Source of the DNA: Allobosea lupini
GTDB lineage: Bacteria > Pseudomonadota > Alphaproteobacteria > Rhizobiales > Beijerinckiaceae
Assembly: GCF_900109525.1 (NCBI RefSeq)
Contig: NZ_FOAN01000003.1
Coordinates: 620,001 to 684,000 of the forward strand
Length of the DNA: 64,000 nucleotides
Direction: 5' to 3'
Under the pieces are notes generated by a model, which saw only the letters and a program-made list of their open reading frames with translations, did no database searches and was not told the DNA's origin. How positions within the stretch are numbered: position 1 is the first letter of the stretch; each line of letters opens with the position of its first letter. The position numbers and the translations under genes are program-made. Shown here piece after piece: positions 17,258 through 29,449 of the stretch.

Positions 17258-18448
17258 ATGAGTGTTGCCAATGGCCGGGTCCTGCTCGCAATGCCGGGGC
17301 CGACCAATATTCCCGATCGCGTTCTCCAGGCGATGATGCGCCCGGCCGAGGAGCTTGCCTCGAAGACGATCGTCGACCTGACCGAAACTTTGCTGGCCGA
17401 TCTCAAGGCTGTCTTCCGCACGACGGGCGAAACGTTCCTCTACGCTGCCAATGGCCATGGCGGCTGGGAGGCGGCGCTGACCAATGTCCTCTCGCGCGGC
17501 GACAAGATCCTGGTGCTCGCCAGCGGCCGCTTCGCCATCGGCTGGGGCGAGATGGCCCGGTTCATGGGCGCCGATGTCGAGGTGCTCGCCGGTTCCTGGC
17601 GCGCGGCGGTCGATCCGGCGGCAGTTGAAGAGCGCCTGCGGCAGGACAAGGACCACGCGATCAAGGCTGTGCTGACGGTCCAGATCGACACCGCCTCCGG
17701 CGTGGTCAACGACATCCGCGCGATCCGCCGCGCCATCGATGCCGCCGGCCACCCCGCGCTCTACATGGTCGATGGCGTCGCGGCCCTCGGCTGCATGCCG
17801 TTCGATATGGACGGCTTCGGCGTCGATGTCGCGATGTCCGCTTCGCAGAAGGGGCTGATGACCCCGCCGGGCCTCGCCTTCGTCGCAGCGAACGCCAAGG
17901 CGCTGCATGCGCACCGGCAGGCGACCATGCGCACGCCCTATTGGGACTGGACCGCGCGGATGGACCCGCTTCTCTACATGAAGCATTGCGGTACGCCGCC
18001 CGAGCATCTGATGTTCGGCCTGCGCGCCGCGCTCGACATGATCTTCGCCGAGAGCCTCGACGGCGCTTGGCGGCGTCACGCCCTGCTGGCGGCTGCGACG
18101 CAGGCCGCGACGTCGAAATGGGCTGAAGGCCAGGCGCTGAGCTTCAACGTCGTCGAGCCGTCGCAGCGCGCCCCCTCGGTCACCACCATCCTCGTCGACG
18201 GCGATCCGACTGTCATCACCGACTATGCGAGAGAGGTCTGCGGCGTCACGCTCGGCCTGGCCATCGGCGATCTTACCGGCAAGGCTTTCCGCATCGCTCA
18301 TATGGGCCATGTCAACGCGCCGATGGTGCTGGGCAGCCTGAGCGTTGTCGAGATGGCGCTGCAGGCGAAGGGCATCCCGCACGGGGAGGGCGGTGTCGCG
18401 GCTGCCATCGCCTACCTTGGCGCCCATGCGCGCGAGGTGGCGGCCTGA
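17258..18448 (+). CDS. Class V aminotransferase (alanine/serine-glyoxylate type)
   Basis: 396 residues, starting after AAGGCGGGGG. The fold-type I, class V signature is clear: MPGPTNIPDRVLQAM at the N-terminus and the PLP lysine in SASQKGLMTPPG near residue 200. These enzymes move the amino group from serine or alanine to glyoxylate (photorespiration-like and C1 pathways); some relatives act on other donors. The start at 17258 avoids a cysteine-rich upstream extension. It stands alone between the exporter and a chemoreceptor gene. Confidence 0.88.
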   Translation: MSVANGRVLLAMPGPTNIPDRVLQAMMRPAEELASKTIVDLTETLLADLKAVFRTTGETFLYAANGHGGWEAALTNVLSRGDKILVLASGRFAIGWGEMARFMGADVEVLAGSWRAAVDPAAVEERLRQDKDHAIKAVLTVQIDTASGVVNDIRAIRRAIDAAGHPALYMVDGVAALGCMPFDMDGFGVDVAMSASQKGLMTPPGLAFVAANAKALHAHRQATMRTPYWDWTARMDPLLYMKHCGTPPEHLMFGLRAALDMIFAESLDGAWRRHALLAAATQAATSKWAEGQALSFNVVEPSQRAPSVTTILVDGDPTVITDYAREVCGVTLGLAIGDLTGKAFRIAHMGHVNAPMVLGSLSVVEMALQAKGIPHGEGGVAAAIAYLGAHAREVAA

Positions 18449-18482
18449 TCGCGCCGCCGAGGCGGATCGCTGGGCTACCGTT

Positions 18483-19949
18483 TCAAGCCGCCGAGACGCG
18501 CTGCAGGAACTGGTGAACGGTGCTTTCGAGCTCTTCGGCCTTGCCTTCGAGTGCCGTGGTCGAGGCGAGCACCTCGCTCGCGACCTCATGGGTCTGGTTG
18601 GCCGAGCCGCGGATGTTGTTGGTGGTCTGGGCCAGATATTCCGTGCCGGTCGCGACCTCGGCGATGCTGCGGCTGATGACATGGGTCATCTGGCCCTGTT
18701 CCTCCAGCGCTGCAGCGATCGAGATCGTCCGTTCGTCCATGTCGGCCATGCCGGCGGTCAGCTTGGCGATGGTCTCGACCACGCCGGAGGTCGCCTGCTT
18801 GATCTCGGCGATCTGTCCGGCGATGTCCTGCGTCGCGATCGCGGTTTGATGCGACAGGCTCTTGACCTCGCCGGCGACGACGGCAAAGCCCTTGCCGGCG
18901 TCGCCGGCGCGCGCCGCTTCGATCGTCGCGTTGAGCGCCAGAAGATTGGTCTGCCCGGCGATGCCGCGGATCAGGGCGACGATGCCGTCAATGCGCTGCA
19001 CCGCGCGGTCGAGCACGTCGACCGAGCCGGCTGTGGTTCGGGCGCTGCCGTTCATGTCGGCGACCAGCGCCTGGGTGGTAGCGAGCTGCCGGTCGATCGC
19101 CGTAATCGCGGTCGAAAGCTGTTCTGTCGCGGTGGCGACATCCGAGACGTTGCGCGATGATTCCTCCGAGGTCGAGGCGACGGCGGTGACCTCGCCATTG
19201 GCGATATCGGCGATCTCGTTCAGGGAGGCGGCGCGGCCCTTGAGGTCGCGGATATCCTGCAGAACCGTGTCGAGCGTCGCAAGGAACTGCGTGTTGAAGC
19301 CGGCGACGATGTCCCGGGTCGTCTGGCGCCGGGCAGCTTCGCGCTCCATGTCGTGCAGTTGCGCCTGGTGCAGTTCCTCGGCTTGAGCCATGGCGTCGTC
19401 CCGCGCCTGCGCAGCCATGTCGCCTGCGGCCGTGAGTGTTTGGCTCTGCTGCCGGATGATCCAGAGCAGCAGCCCGAGCTGGACGATGACTCCGATGAGG
19501 AAGAGCGCGTCTCCTTGCAGGCTCGTGCCTGACCGGGAGAGCAAAGCACCTATGAGGCTGCCATGGCCAAGCGCCAAGACCGCCGTGGCGACCAGCGGCT
19601 GCCAGGCGCACCAGCCGGCCGAGAGCGTCAGCATGATCAGCAGCACGGAGTCGCTCACCTCATGCCAGCCAGCGCCCTTGAGCGCGTATGTGAAGGCAAG
19701 GGCGCTACCGGTGCTGCTCAGCGAGAGGATGATCTGCGTCACCATGCCGGTCGGGTTGTACCGCCAGAGCAGGGTCGCGAAGGCCGCCAGTCCGATCGTG
19801 ATCAGGAGGGGCGTGAGTGAGCCGGCGCCCCCGGTGACGAACCAGGACAGCATGGTGAGCGGCACGAAGAGCCAGAGCAGCAAGGTCAAGGCGCCGCCGA
19901 CGCGCAAACGCAGCTGCGTCAGATAGGTCGCGGCGGAATCGGTCTGCAT
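18483..19949 (-). CDS. Methyl-accepting chemotaxis protein with multi-span membrane sensor
   Basis: 488 residues. The first 170 residues hold about six hydrophobic segments with no large periplasmic loop and no evident HAMP domain, so the sensor is membrane-embedded. The C-terminal signalling domain contains the highly conserved tip with [18 protein letters not shown] near residue 333 and flanking coiled-coil methylation helices. It should couple to CheA/CheW. The stimulus is unknown; membrane-embedded sensors of this shape often respond to energy state or hydrophobic compounds. Confidence 0.92.
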   Translation of the reverse strand: MQTDSAATYLTQLRLRVGGALTLLLWLFVPLTMLSWFVTGGAGSLTPLLITIGLAAFATLLWRYNPTGMVTQIILSLSSTGSALAFTYALKGAGWHEVSDSVLLIMLTLSAGWCAWQPLVATAVLALGHGSLIGALLSRSGTSLQGDALFLIGVIVQLGLLLWIIRQQSQTLTAAGDMAAQARDDAMAQAEELHQAQLHDMEREAARRQTTRDIVAGFNTQFLATLDTVLQDIRDLKGRAASLNEIADIANGEVTAVASTSEESSRNVSDVATATEQLSTAITAIDRQLATTQALVADMNGSARTTAGSVDVLDRAVQRIDGIVALIRGIAGQTNLLALNATIEAARAGDAGKGFAVVAGEVKSLSHQTAIATQDIAGQIAEIKQATSGVVETIAKLTAGMADMDERTISIAAALEEQGQMTHVISRSIAEVATGTEYLAQTTNNIRGSANQTHEVASEVLASTTALEGKAEELESTVHQFLQRVSAA

Positions 19950-20183
19950 GCGGGCGTTGGCCTGTGAGCGCTGTTCGGAAATGGCCGATAGCGGTCGACA
20001 GGCCAGTCCCCCTTGTCAGCCTGTCCCATCACGCTGAATTTTCGCTTAACCATAGGTTCGCTGTCGGCGGAATCGCCGCATATTCCGGCCGCGCCCGAGG
20101 TCTGGCGGGCTTGCACGCTGCTCCTATCGTCGCCGGAACGGCTTGGGTAAGCTCGCCGCCATCTCACGAGACGGAAGTCGACC

Positions 20184-21392
20184 ATGACCGACACGACACA
20201 GGAAGAAGCCCGCATCCTCGCCTGGCTCGGCGAGCGCAAGCAGGCGATGATCGATCTGCTGCGCGAGATGGTCGATACCGACTCGGGCTCCTATGACAAG
20301 GCCGGCGTCGACCGGGCCGGACAGGTGCTGGCCCGCTTCCATGAGGCGAACGGCCTCTCCGTCGAGATCGTGCCGGATGCGCGCTATGGCGATGCGGTCA
20401 AGGCGCGCCTGCCCAATCCGACCGCGAACGACCAGCGGCCGATCCTGCTGCTCGGCCATCGCGATACGGTCTTCCCCAAGGGCGAGCCGAGCCGCCGGCC
20501 CTTTACCCTCCGCGATGGCCGCGCCTATGGGCCAGGCGTCGCCGACATGAAGGCCGGGCTCGTGATCGAAGCCTTCGTCGCCGCCGCCTTCGCCGCCAAT
20601 GGCGGCCTCAAGGCGCCGCTGCTGATGCTGACCACCAGCGACGAGGAGATCGCTTCGCCGTCCTCACGGCCGGTGATCGAGGCGGCGGCGCGCGAGTCGC
20701 GCTGCGTCTTCAACGCCGAGCCGAGCCGGCTGCCGACAGGGACGGACTACGGCCGCGATCAAAAGCAGTCGATCACGTCGGGCCGCAAAGGCGGCGTCTT
20801 CATGCGGGCCGAGTTCCTGGGCAAGGCGGCCCATTCCGGCGCCAACTACGAAAAGGGCATCTCGGCCATCGTCGATCTCGGCCACAAGATCCCGCGTCTG
20901 CAGGGGCTAACCGATCTTGCCGCCGGCGTCACCGTCAATGTCGGGCTGATCGGTGGCGGCCAGACCGTCAACACCGTCGCGCCCTCGGCCTGGTGCGAGA
21001 TCGACCTGCGCTACAAGACGGCGGCTCAGCGAGAAGAATTGGTCGAGGCGATCCGCGGCATCGTCGAGACGCCGGTGGTCGAGGGCTCGTCGGCGAAGCT
21101 GATCATCAAGGGGGAGTTCGTGCCGCTGGAGCAGACGCCGGATTCGCTCGTGCTCTACGACACCTATCGCGAGGCGGCGGCGAGCCTGGGTATCGCGGTC
21201 ACGGCGGAATACACTGGTGGCTGCGCCGATTCCGGTTTCACGGCGGCGCAGGGCTGCCCGACGCTGTGCAGCGTCGGCCCGGTCGGCGGCATGGCCCACA
21301 CGCCGGACGAGTTCCTGGAGGTCGAGAGCATCGTTCCGGCGGCGCAGACGCTGGCGCTGGCGGTGATGCGCATCGCGGCGCGGATGGAATGA
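20184..21392 (+). CDS. M20-family metallopeptidase (glutamate carboxypeptidase-like)
   Basis: 402 residues. Zinc ligands and catalytic residues of M20 are visible: LLGHRDTVFP (His), GPGVADMKAG (bridging Asp), TSDEEI (general base Glu and ligand), NAEPSR, and a late GGMAHTPDEFLE (His). A dimerisation domain lies between. The closest recognisable group is carboxypeptidase G2/CPG2, which removes C-terminal glutamate from folates or peptides. Cytoplasmic by sequence, as no signal peptide is present. No operon partner. Confidence 0.9.
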   Translation: MTDTTQEEARILAWLGERKQAMIDLLREMVDTDSGSYDKAGVDRAGQVLARFHEANGLSVEIVPDARYGDAVKARLPNPTANDQRPILLLGHRDTVFPKGEPSRRPFTLRDGRAYGPGVADMKAGLVIEAFVAAAFAANGGLKAPLLMLTTSDEEIASPSSRPVIEAAARESRCVFNAEPSRLPTGTDYGRDQKQSITSGRKGGVFMRAEFLGKAAHSGANYEKGISAIVDLGHKIPRLQGLTDLAAGVTVNVGLIGGGQTVNTVAPSAWCEIDLRYKTAAQREELVEAIRGIVETPVVEGSSAKLIIKGEFVPLEQTPDSLVLYDTYREAAASLGIAVTAEYTGGCADSGFTAAQGCPTLCSVGPVGGMAHTPDEFLEVESIVPAAQTLALAVMRIAARME

Positions 21393-21398
21393 CATACG

Positions 21399-21503
21399 TC
21401 ATGCTCGGGCTTGACCCGAGCATATCGGCGAGAGGAGGCTCCGCTCAACGCCTTCTCATCCCGAGATTCTCGGCTCTACGCTTCGCTGCGGCCGAGAATG
21501 ACG
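21399..21503. repeat. Composite intergenic palindrome (same family as 11.2 kb)
   Basis: It carries GTCATGCTCGGGCTTGACCC (21399-21418) completing a hairpin with CGAGCATA, then GAGATTCTCGG and its inverted partner CCGAGAATGACG (ending 21503). Order and spacing match the copy at 11,186-11,275 closely, so this is a second copy of the same mobile or amplifying repeat. Confidence 0.7.
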
Positions 21504-21510
21504 CCCCAGA

Positions 21511-21541
21511 AAGAAAAGGGCGCCGCGTGAGCGGCGCCCTT
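21511..21541 (-). terminator. Rho-independent terminator of clpB
   Basis: A perfect 11-bp GC-rich stem (21516-21526 with 21531-21541, GTGA tetraloop) is followed on the minus strand by CTTTTCTTTC. It lies 24 bp past the clpB stop and faces the right direction. Confidence 0.85.
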
Positions 21542-21564
21542 CGTCTTGATGACTGAGCGAAGGT

Positions 21565-24186
<2,622 letters not shown>

Positions 24187-24258
24187 TCGGCTACCTCCGC
24201 ACGCCAGTCGCGCCCCGAAGCGGCGGAGCCGGCTGCTTTTCGATGGGATAGGGCCCCC

Positions 24259-24284
24259 TGATGGGCGGCCCCTCGTCCTCAAAG
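24259..24284 (-). promoter_or_regulatory. Possible RpoH-type promoter of clpB
   Basis: On the minus strand CTTTGAG (24278-24284) and CCCATCA (24259-24265) are 12 bases apart, resembling the heat-shock sigma-32 consensus CTTGAAA ... CCCCATNT. It is 73 bp upstream of the clpB start. The match is imperfect, and a second CCCTATC lies closer to the gene. Confidence 0.3.
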
Positions 24285-24325
24285 ATAGTGTTGCTTTCGC
24301 GCAACGTAAGGGGAAGGACGCAGCT

Positions 24326-24697
24326 TTGACATTGACGATCGTCAACGCCTGCGCCCAGCCTGCCGGCATGGTCGGCACGAAGCGGCAGCAGGCGATTCGA
24401 AAGGCGTTGCGGACGCTCGTGCCCGGCATCCCGCTGCTCGACGCCGAGGCGGTGCTGGCGCTCGCCGGCCGGGTCCAGATGAAGGCGCTGCCGCCTTCGA
24501 CCGCGCTCTGGCTCGCGCTCGGTTCCCATGTCCGGCACGCCCATACCGACTACGACAGCCTGCTCGCCGAGGGCTATGAGCGCGACGCCGCCCGCTTTTT
24601 CGTCGTCGACGCCATCGATGATGTGCTCTCGGGCTGGGGCTGCCAGCGCTCGATCCTGGACGAAGAGGCCGAGGAGGGCGCGGAGCAGTCGCATTGA
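24326..24697 (+). CDS. DUF2293 domain protein
   Basis: 123 residues if started at the TTG (24326), which sits 7 bases after GGGGAAGGA; an ATG at 24368 would give 109 residues but lacks a ribosome site. The core [19 protein letters not shown] ... [26 protein letters not shown] is the DUF2293 signature, a small conserved protein of unknown role found next to varied genes in Hyphomicrobiales. Divergent from clpB. Confidence 0.8.
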   Translation: MTLTIVNACAQPAGMVGTKRQQAIRKALRTLVPGIPLLDAEAVLALAGRVQMKALPPSTALWLALGSHVRHAHTDYDSLLAEGYERDAARFFVVDAIDDVLSGWGCQRSILDEEAEEGAEQSH

Positions 24698-24800
24698 TCG
24701 GATCGATGCAATCCTTTCATCGACCATGAGGCCCGTGGGCGGTGGCGTCGCGGTGCCCTGCATGGCACTTTCCGCCCTCGCAATCGGAAGGGCAGGGCCC

Positions 24801-25589
24801 ATGCGCGTCGCTTCGCTGTATCGCTATCCGGTCAAAGGCCTGTCGCCGGAGCGGCTGAGCCGGGCCGAATTGCCGACAGGTGGCTACTTCCCCGGCGACC
24901 GGCTCTTCGCCATCGAGAACGGGCTCTCCGGCTTCGACCCGGCCGAGCCAGCGCATCAGCCGAAGATCAAATACCTGATGCTGATGCGCAACGAATCGCT
25001 GGCGCGCCTGCGCACGCGGTACGAGGACGCCAGCGGCGATCTCGTCATCGGCCATGATGATGGAGAGACCAGGATCGCCACCCAGACCGCTGCCGGCCGC
25101 GAACAGCTCAGCGCCTTCTTCAAAGCCTTCATGTCGCAGGAACTGCGCGGCGAGCCGCGCCTGCTGGCCGCGCCGGCGGGCTACCGTTTCACCGATTCAC
25201 GCTCGGGCTTCGTCTCGATCATCAACCTCGCCAGCGTCGCCGACCTGGAGACGCGGCTCGGCGTTCCCGTCGATCCGCTGCGCTTCCGCGGCAATGTCAT
25301 GGTCGAGGGCCTGCCGGCCTGGGCCGAGCTCGATCTGGTCGACCGCGAACTTGTTGCGCCGTCGGGCCTGCGACTCCAGGTGATCAAGCGGATCGAGCGC
25401 TGCGCCGCGACAAATGTCGACCCTGTGACGGGCGCGCGCGACCTGCAGATCCCGAAAGCGCTGATGAAGGGCTACGGCCATGTCGATTGCGGCATCTATT
25501 GCCGGATCGTCGGTGGTGGCGCACTGGCCGAGGGTGAGCGGCTGACGCTGGTCGAGGTCAGCGAGCCGGCAGCGCTCGGCGTCGCCTGA
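24801..25589 (+). CDS. MOSC domain-containing protein
   Basis: 262 residues starting after GGCAGGG. The beta-barrel N-terminus (LYRYPVKGLSPERL) and the conserved cysteine in IKRIERCAATNVDP (near residue 201) mark the MOSC family, related to the molybdenum-cofactor sulfurase C-terminus and mARC. The cysteine is thought to bind the Mo cofactor or carry sulfur. The substrate is unknown. A hairpin follows the stop codon. Confidence 0.9.
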   Translation: MRVASLYRYPVKGLSPERLSRAELPTGGYFPGDRLFAIENGLSGFDPAEPAHQPKIKYLMLMRNESLARLRTRYEDASGDLVIGHDDGETRIATQTAAGREQLSAFFKAFMSQELRGEPRLLAAPAGYRFTDSRSGFVSIINLASVADLETRLGVPVDPLRFRGNVMVEGLPAWAELDLVDRELVAPSGLRLQVIKRIERCAATNVDPVTGARDLQIPKALMKGYGHVDCGIYCRIVGGGALAEGERLTLVEVSEPAALGVA

Positions 25590-25590
25590 A

Positions 25591-25617
25591 AAGAAAGAGG
25601 GCCCTTTCGGGCCCTCT
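25591..25617 (-). terminator. Terminator between convergent MOSC and DUF4167 genes
   Basis: A perfect 9-bp stem (25596-25604 with 25609-25617, TTTC loop). On the minus strand it is followed by TTTCTTTTC, so it best serves the leftward DUF4167 gene, although the stem may also slow rightward transcription from the MOSC gene. Confidence 0.8.
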
Positions 25618-25645
25618 CTGAACGATCCTGATGTCTTTGGCGGGA

Positions 25646-26743
25646 TCACTCGGCCGGGGGCTCGCCGCCGTCGCCGCCAAGCGCGTCCATCACCTCGCGC
25701 GGCGAGCGCCGCCGGGGCGCCCGGCGCTTTGGCTTCTCGCCAGTCTCGGGCGCGCCTTCCGCGGCTTCGGCCGGGGCAGCTGTAACGACGACCGGAGCTG
25801 CAGGCTCTTCCGCGATTGCGATCGGCACGCGGGTCGGCGTGGTCAGGAAGGCCGGAAGCGCCGGCGCGACATCCTGCTCCTCGTTTGTGTTGCTGGCGCG
25901 AGCCTCATCGCGGTCGCGGCGCGAAGGACGCTCGCCGCGCGGCGGACGGTCCGGGCGCTCGAAGCGACGCTGCTCGACCGGCGGCTGGACGGGTGCGATG
26001 TCCGGCTGCTCGGCACCGGGCTGAGCCTCGGGGCGCGGAGCGTAGGAACCGTTCTGGCCCTCGGGGCGCTCGAAGCGACGCTCGCCGCGGTCCTGGCGTT
26101 CGCCGCGATCCGGACGATCGCCACGATCCTGGCGGTCGTTCCGATCGTTCCGGTCGAAGCGGCGCTGGCCGTTCCGGTCGAAATTGCGCTCAGGGCGGTT
26201 ATTATTGTTATTGGGCCGGTCGAAGCGCTGGCCGTTGTTCTGGCTGCCGCCTTCGCCTTCCTCGCCTTCCTGGCGCTGGCCGCCATGGCCGTTCACGCCA
26301 TTGCCATTGTACTGGCGCTCGCCCTGCTGCTGGCCGCCCTGGAAGTTGACGTCTTCCTCGCCTTCCTCCTCGCCGTCGTCAGCGTCTTCGACGAAGGCAC
26401 GGTTCGGTTGGAAGCTGTGGCCGAACTGCTGCGTCATCTGCTCCTGGGCAGCGAGCAGAATGCGATAATAGTGTTCGGCATGCTGGAAATAGTTCTCAGC
26501 GGCAACCGGATCGCCGGAGGATTGCGCATCGCGAGCGAGCTGGAGATACTTCTCCGCCACATTCTGCGCCGTGCCCCTGACCTTGACGTCCGGGCCGTTC
26601 GACTCGTAGCTGCGCTGCAGCGGATTGGGTGACTTACGATTGCCGTTGTTGCTGTTGTTATTGTTATTATTGTTGCTACGGCCGCGCATGCGCCGGTTCT
26701 GACCTGGTCTCATTCGCGTCTGTCTCGCGTTCCGTTCATTCAA
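25646..26743 (-). CDS. DUF4167 domain protein, Asn/Arg-rich
   Basis: 365 residues (355 if started at the second ATG, 26713, MRPGQNRRMRGR, where family members usually begin). The conserved DUF4167 core is residues 35-115 (SYESNGPDVKVRGTAQNVAE ... YYRILLAAQEQM). The rest is low complexity: a seven-Asn run, long Asn/Gly/Arg and RFDRNDRNDR/DRGERQDRGE repeats and a basic C-terminal tail (KPKRRAPRRRSPREVMDALG). Such composition suggests RNA binding or a disordered assembly platform. The family is restricted largely to Alphaproteobacteria and lacks a defined function. Confidence 0.85.
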   Translation of the reverse strand: MNERNARQTRMRPGQNRRMRGRSNNNNNNNSNNGNRKSPNPLQRSYESNGPDVKVRGTAQNVAEKYLQLARDAQSSGDPVAAENYFQHAEHYYRILLAAQEQMTQQFGHSFQPNRAFVEDADDGEEEGEEDVNFQGGQQQGERQYNGNGVNGHGGQRQEGEEGEGGSQNNGQRFDRPNNNNNRPERNFDRNGQRRFDRNDRNDRQDRGDRPDRGERQDRGERRFERPEGQNGSYAPRPEAQPGAEQPDIAPVQPPVEQRRFERPDRPPRGERPSRRDRDEARASNTNEEQDVAPALPAFLTTPTRVPIAIAEEPAAPVVVTAAPAEAAEGAPETGEKPKRRAPRRRSPREVMDALGGDGGEPPAE

Positions 26744-27081
26744 AGCAACCTTGAGGTCGTCATGCGCGTCGTGACACGCGGCGGGTTGCGACGCCGTGCG
26801 TAGGAAATTCGACCTGAAAGGGCTCTGCGCCGATATGGGTCTTCACGCGCTCTTTCCATTGGAGCCTTACCGGCTCCCCCTCCGAATGGCTGTCTCGCGC
26901 ATTCGAAGTCTCGGTCTCGCTATGTCAGTAACGTCGATTCTCGCAGTGATCCGAGGGCTTGGTCTGCTCGGCAGGGCCCAGCCAAAGGTCATGAGCTGTC
27001 GACACTGTCTTCAAGACCATGCGTGCATAGCTGGTTTTGCGGCCTGTTCCAAGCAAATTCGCGCAGCTTGCTGTGCACGGC
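26744..27081. other. Intergenic region without a recognised gene
   Basis: 338 bp between the prmC stop and the DUF4167 start, both leftward, so it should contain the DUF4167 promoter. Short open frames here lack ribosome sites or recognisable domains. I see no convincing RNA structure or repeat. Confidence 0.4.
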
Positions 27082-27966
27082 TCATCGACGATGCCCGAAG
27101 ACGAGGCCGCGAATATGGCCGCCGAGATCGCGATGGGACGCGAGATGGTGCAAGCCCGCCTGCTCCATCAGTGCGATGACAGCCTCTTCCTGTCCGGCGC
27201 CGATCTCCAGGATGACGAGACCGCGAGGATGCAGATGGTCGGGCAGGGCAGCGGCGAGGGCGCGATAGGCGGTAAGGCCGTCCGGGCCGCCGTCGAGGGC
27301 GAGTAACGGATCGTGCTCGCGCACATTGGGGTCCAGGCCAGCGATCTCGGCGCTGCCGATATAGGGCGGATTCGACAGGATGAGGTCGAAGCGCTCGTCG
27401 ATCCCGGCAGTCCAGTTGCCCTGACGAAAGGCGGCGCGCTCGGCGACGCCGTTGCGCGCGGCATTGCCCGTCGCGGTCGCGACCGCATCCGGCGACAGGT
27501 CGATCCCGAGCCCGGTCGCCTGCGGAAATTCGCGCAAGGCTGCGATCAGGAGGCAGCCCGTTCCGGTGCCGAGGTCGAGCGCGCGCAGCCTCTCGTGCCG
27601 GCGCGGTGCGAGATGGCTGAGCGCCGCCTCGATCAGGGTCTCGCTATCCGGACGCGGCTCCAGCGTGCCCGGCGAGAGGGCAAAGCTCAGGCCCCAGAAC
27701 TCGCGGGCGCCGAGGATGCGCCAAAGCGGGGCGCCGGCGAGGCGCCGAGCAAGCGCATCGTTGAGCCTGATGGCAGCAGCCTCGTTGATCGGATCGCTGC
27801 CGCCGGCGAGGTCCTCGATCAGGATACGGGCTTCGAAGGTGAAATCGGCGATGCCGCCGCGCTTCAAGACGAGCGCGATCGCCTTCCGGGCTGCAGAAAT
27901 GCTTTCGCCCGCTGCCGGCAAGGCAACGGGCGCGTTTCCGTCGGTCGGTTTGGCCGTGCCGGTCAA
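27082..27966 (-). CDS. prmC: Peptide chain release factor N5-glutamine methyltransferase
   Basis: 294 residues. The catalytic NPPY motif (LILSNPPYIGSAEI) and the SAM-binding LDLGTGTGCLLIA place it in the PrmC/HemK family, which methylates the glutamine of the GGQ motif in release factors. Its target gene prfA lies upstream on the same strand, separated by a small gene. The family N-terminal helical domain is present. Confidence 0.95.
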   Translation of the reverse strand: MTGTAKPTDGNAPVALPAAGESISAARKAIALVLKRGGIADFTFEARILIEDLAGGSDPINEAAAIRLNDALARRLAGAPLWRILGAREFWGLSFALSPGTLEPRPDSETLIEAALSHLAPRRHERLRALDLGTGTGCLLIAALREFPQATGLGIDLSPDAVATATGNAARNGVAERAAFRQGNWTAGIDERFDLILSNPPYIGSAEIAGLDPNVREHDPLLALDGGPDGLTAYRALAAALPDHLHPRGLVILEIGAGQEEAVIALMEQAGLHHLASHRDLGGHIRGLVFGHRR

Positions 27967-27994
27967 GCGTATCCTTGGGCCGGCACGCGGCCGG

Positions 27995-28240
27995 TCAATT
28001 GCCCTGCATGCCTTCCTGGACGCAGGCGTTGATCTTGATCCGCAGGGCGGACTTGCTTTCCTTAGCGCCGCGATACTGACGCTGACAATCGCGCCGGGCC
28101 TGCGACTGCGTTTTGGCTTTCTGCAGCGTTGCCGGTTCGCCGCTCAGAACCTTCTTCGCGGTCCGCTCCTGGGCGCCCGCGGACACCGGCACGAAGGCGA
28201 CGGCGGCGGCAAGGGCAATGGCGCTGAACAGGACTTTCAT
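27995..28240 (-). CDS. Small exported protein of unknown function
   Basis: 81 residues with a clear signal peptide (MKVLFSAIALAAAVAFVPVS, cleavage after AGA). The mature part is basic, with two cysteines (RRDCQRQYRG and KINACVQEG) that could form a disulfide. It recalls small periplasmic PsiF-like proteins but the repeats do not match well. It sits between prfA and prmC in the same direction. Confidence 0.7.
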   Translation of the reverse strand: MKVLFSAIALAAAVAFVPVSAGAQERTAKKVLSGEPATLQKAKTQSQARRDCQRQYRGAKESKSALRIKINACVQEGMQGN

Positions 28241-28301
28241 CTCTCGATCCTCCCCGTGGAAACAGTCGATGCATCCAGAACGCGGGAGAGTGGCGAAGGT
28301 T

Positions 28302-29387
28302 TCACACGCTGCCTTGCTCGGCGAGCAACTCGGCCTGCCGCTGGGCGGTCAGCGCATCGATGATCTCGTCGAGCACCAGCCCCTGCATCATCTCGTCGAG
28401 CTTGTAGAGGGTGAGGTTGATGCGGTGGTCGGTCACGCGCCCCTGCGGGAAGTTGTAGGTGCGGATGCGCTCCGAGCGGTCGCCGGAGCCGACCTGCGAG
28501 CGCCGATCGGCCGAGCGCTCGGCATCGGCGCGACTGCGCTCCATGTCGTAGAGCTTGGCCCGCATCAACTCGTAGGCGCGCGCCTTGTTCTTGTGCTGCG
28601 AGCGCTCGTCCTGGACCAGCACGACGGTGCCGGTCGGGATGTGGGTGAGGCGGACGGCCGACTCGGTCTTGTTGACGTGCTGGCCGCCGGCGCCCTGCGC
28701 CCGCATCGTGTCGATGCGCAGATCCTTCTCGTCGAGGTTGACGTCGACCTCGCCGGCGAGCGGCAGCATGGCGACGGTCGCGGCCGAGGTGTGGATGCGC
28801 CCGCTCGTCTCGGTGTCCGGCACGCGCTGCACGCGGTGCACCCCGGATTCGTACTTCAGCCTGGCATAGACACCCTTGCCGGCGATTTCGGCGATGACCT
28901 CCTTGAAGCCGCCCACCGTGCCCTCGCTCTCGGTCAGGATGTCGACGCTCCAGCTCTTGCCGGCCGCATAGCGCTGGTACATGCGCAGGAGGTCGCCGGC
29001 GAAGAGCGAGGCCTCGTCGCCGCCCGTGCCGGCGCGGATTTCGAGGATGACGCCGCGCTCGTCGGCAGCGTCCTTGGGTAGCAGCGCGATCAGGATTTCG
29101 CGGGCGCGCCCCTCGATCTCGGCCCTGGCCGCATCGCGCTCCTCATAGGCGAGATCGCGCATCTCGGCGTCGGTGGCGGGGTCGTCGATCATCGCCAGCG
29201 CCTCCTCCAGCCCGGACTGAGCCTTGCGCCAGGCGGCAATCGCCGCGACGACGGGATCGAGCTCGGCGAGTTCCTTGGACAGTTCGACGACGCGGGCCGC
29301 CTCTGTCGCATGGTTGATGGCCTCGCTCGCCGCGGCATGGCGGGCGACGATCGAGTCGAGGCGGTCTTGCGGGAGCTGGAGCGACAT
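28302..29387 (-). CDS. prfA: Peptide chain release factor 1
   Basis: 361 residues. The GGQ motif ([12 protein letters not shown], near residue 234) catalyses peptide release, and the PxT codon-reading tripeptide appears as PDT in [15 protein letters not shown], defining RF1 (UAA/UAG) rather than RF2. No programmed frameshift is present, as expected for RF1. It is upstream of prmC, which modifies it. Confidence 0.97.
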   Translation of the reverse strand: MSLQLPQDRLDSIVARHAAASEAINHATEAARVVELSKELAELDPVVAAIAAWRKAQSGLEEALAMIDDPATDAEMRDLAYEERDAARAEIEGRAREILIALLPKDAADERGVILEIRAGTGGDEASLFAGDLLRMYQRYAAGKSWSVDILTESEGTVGGFKEVIAEIAGKGVYARLKYESGVHRVQRVPDTETSGRIHTSAATVAMLPLAGEVDVNLDEKDLRIDTMRAQGAGGQHVNKTESAVRLTHIPTGTVVLVQDERSQHKNKARAYELMRAKLYDMERSRADAERSADRRSQVGSGDRSERIRTYNFPQGRVTDHRINLTLYKLDEMMQGLVLDEIIDALTAQRQAELLAEQGSV

Positions 29388-29449
29388 GATGCGGAAACGA
29401 TCTGAACGGAAAAACGGGGAGGCGTGCGCGATCGGCGCGTAAAGCGTCG

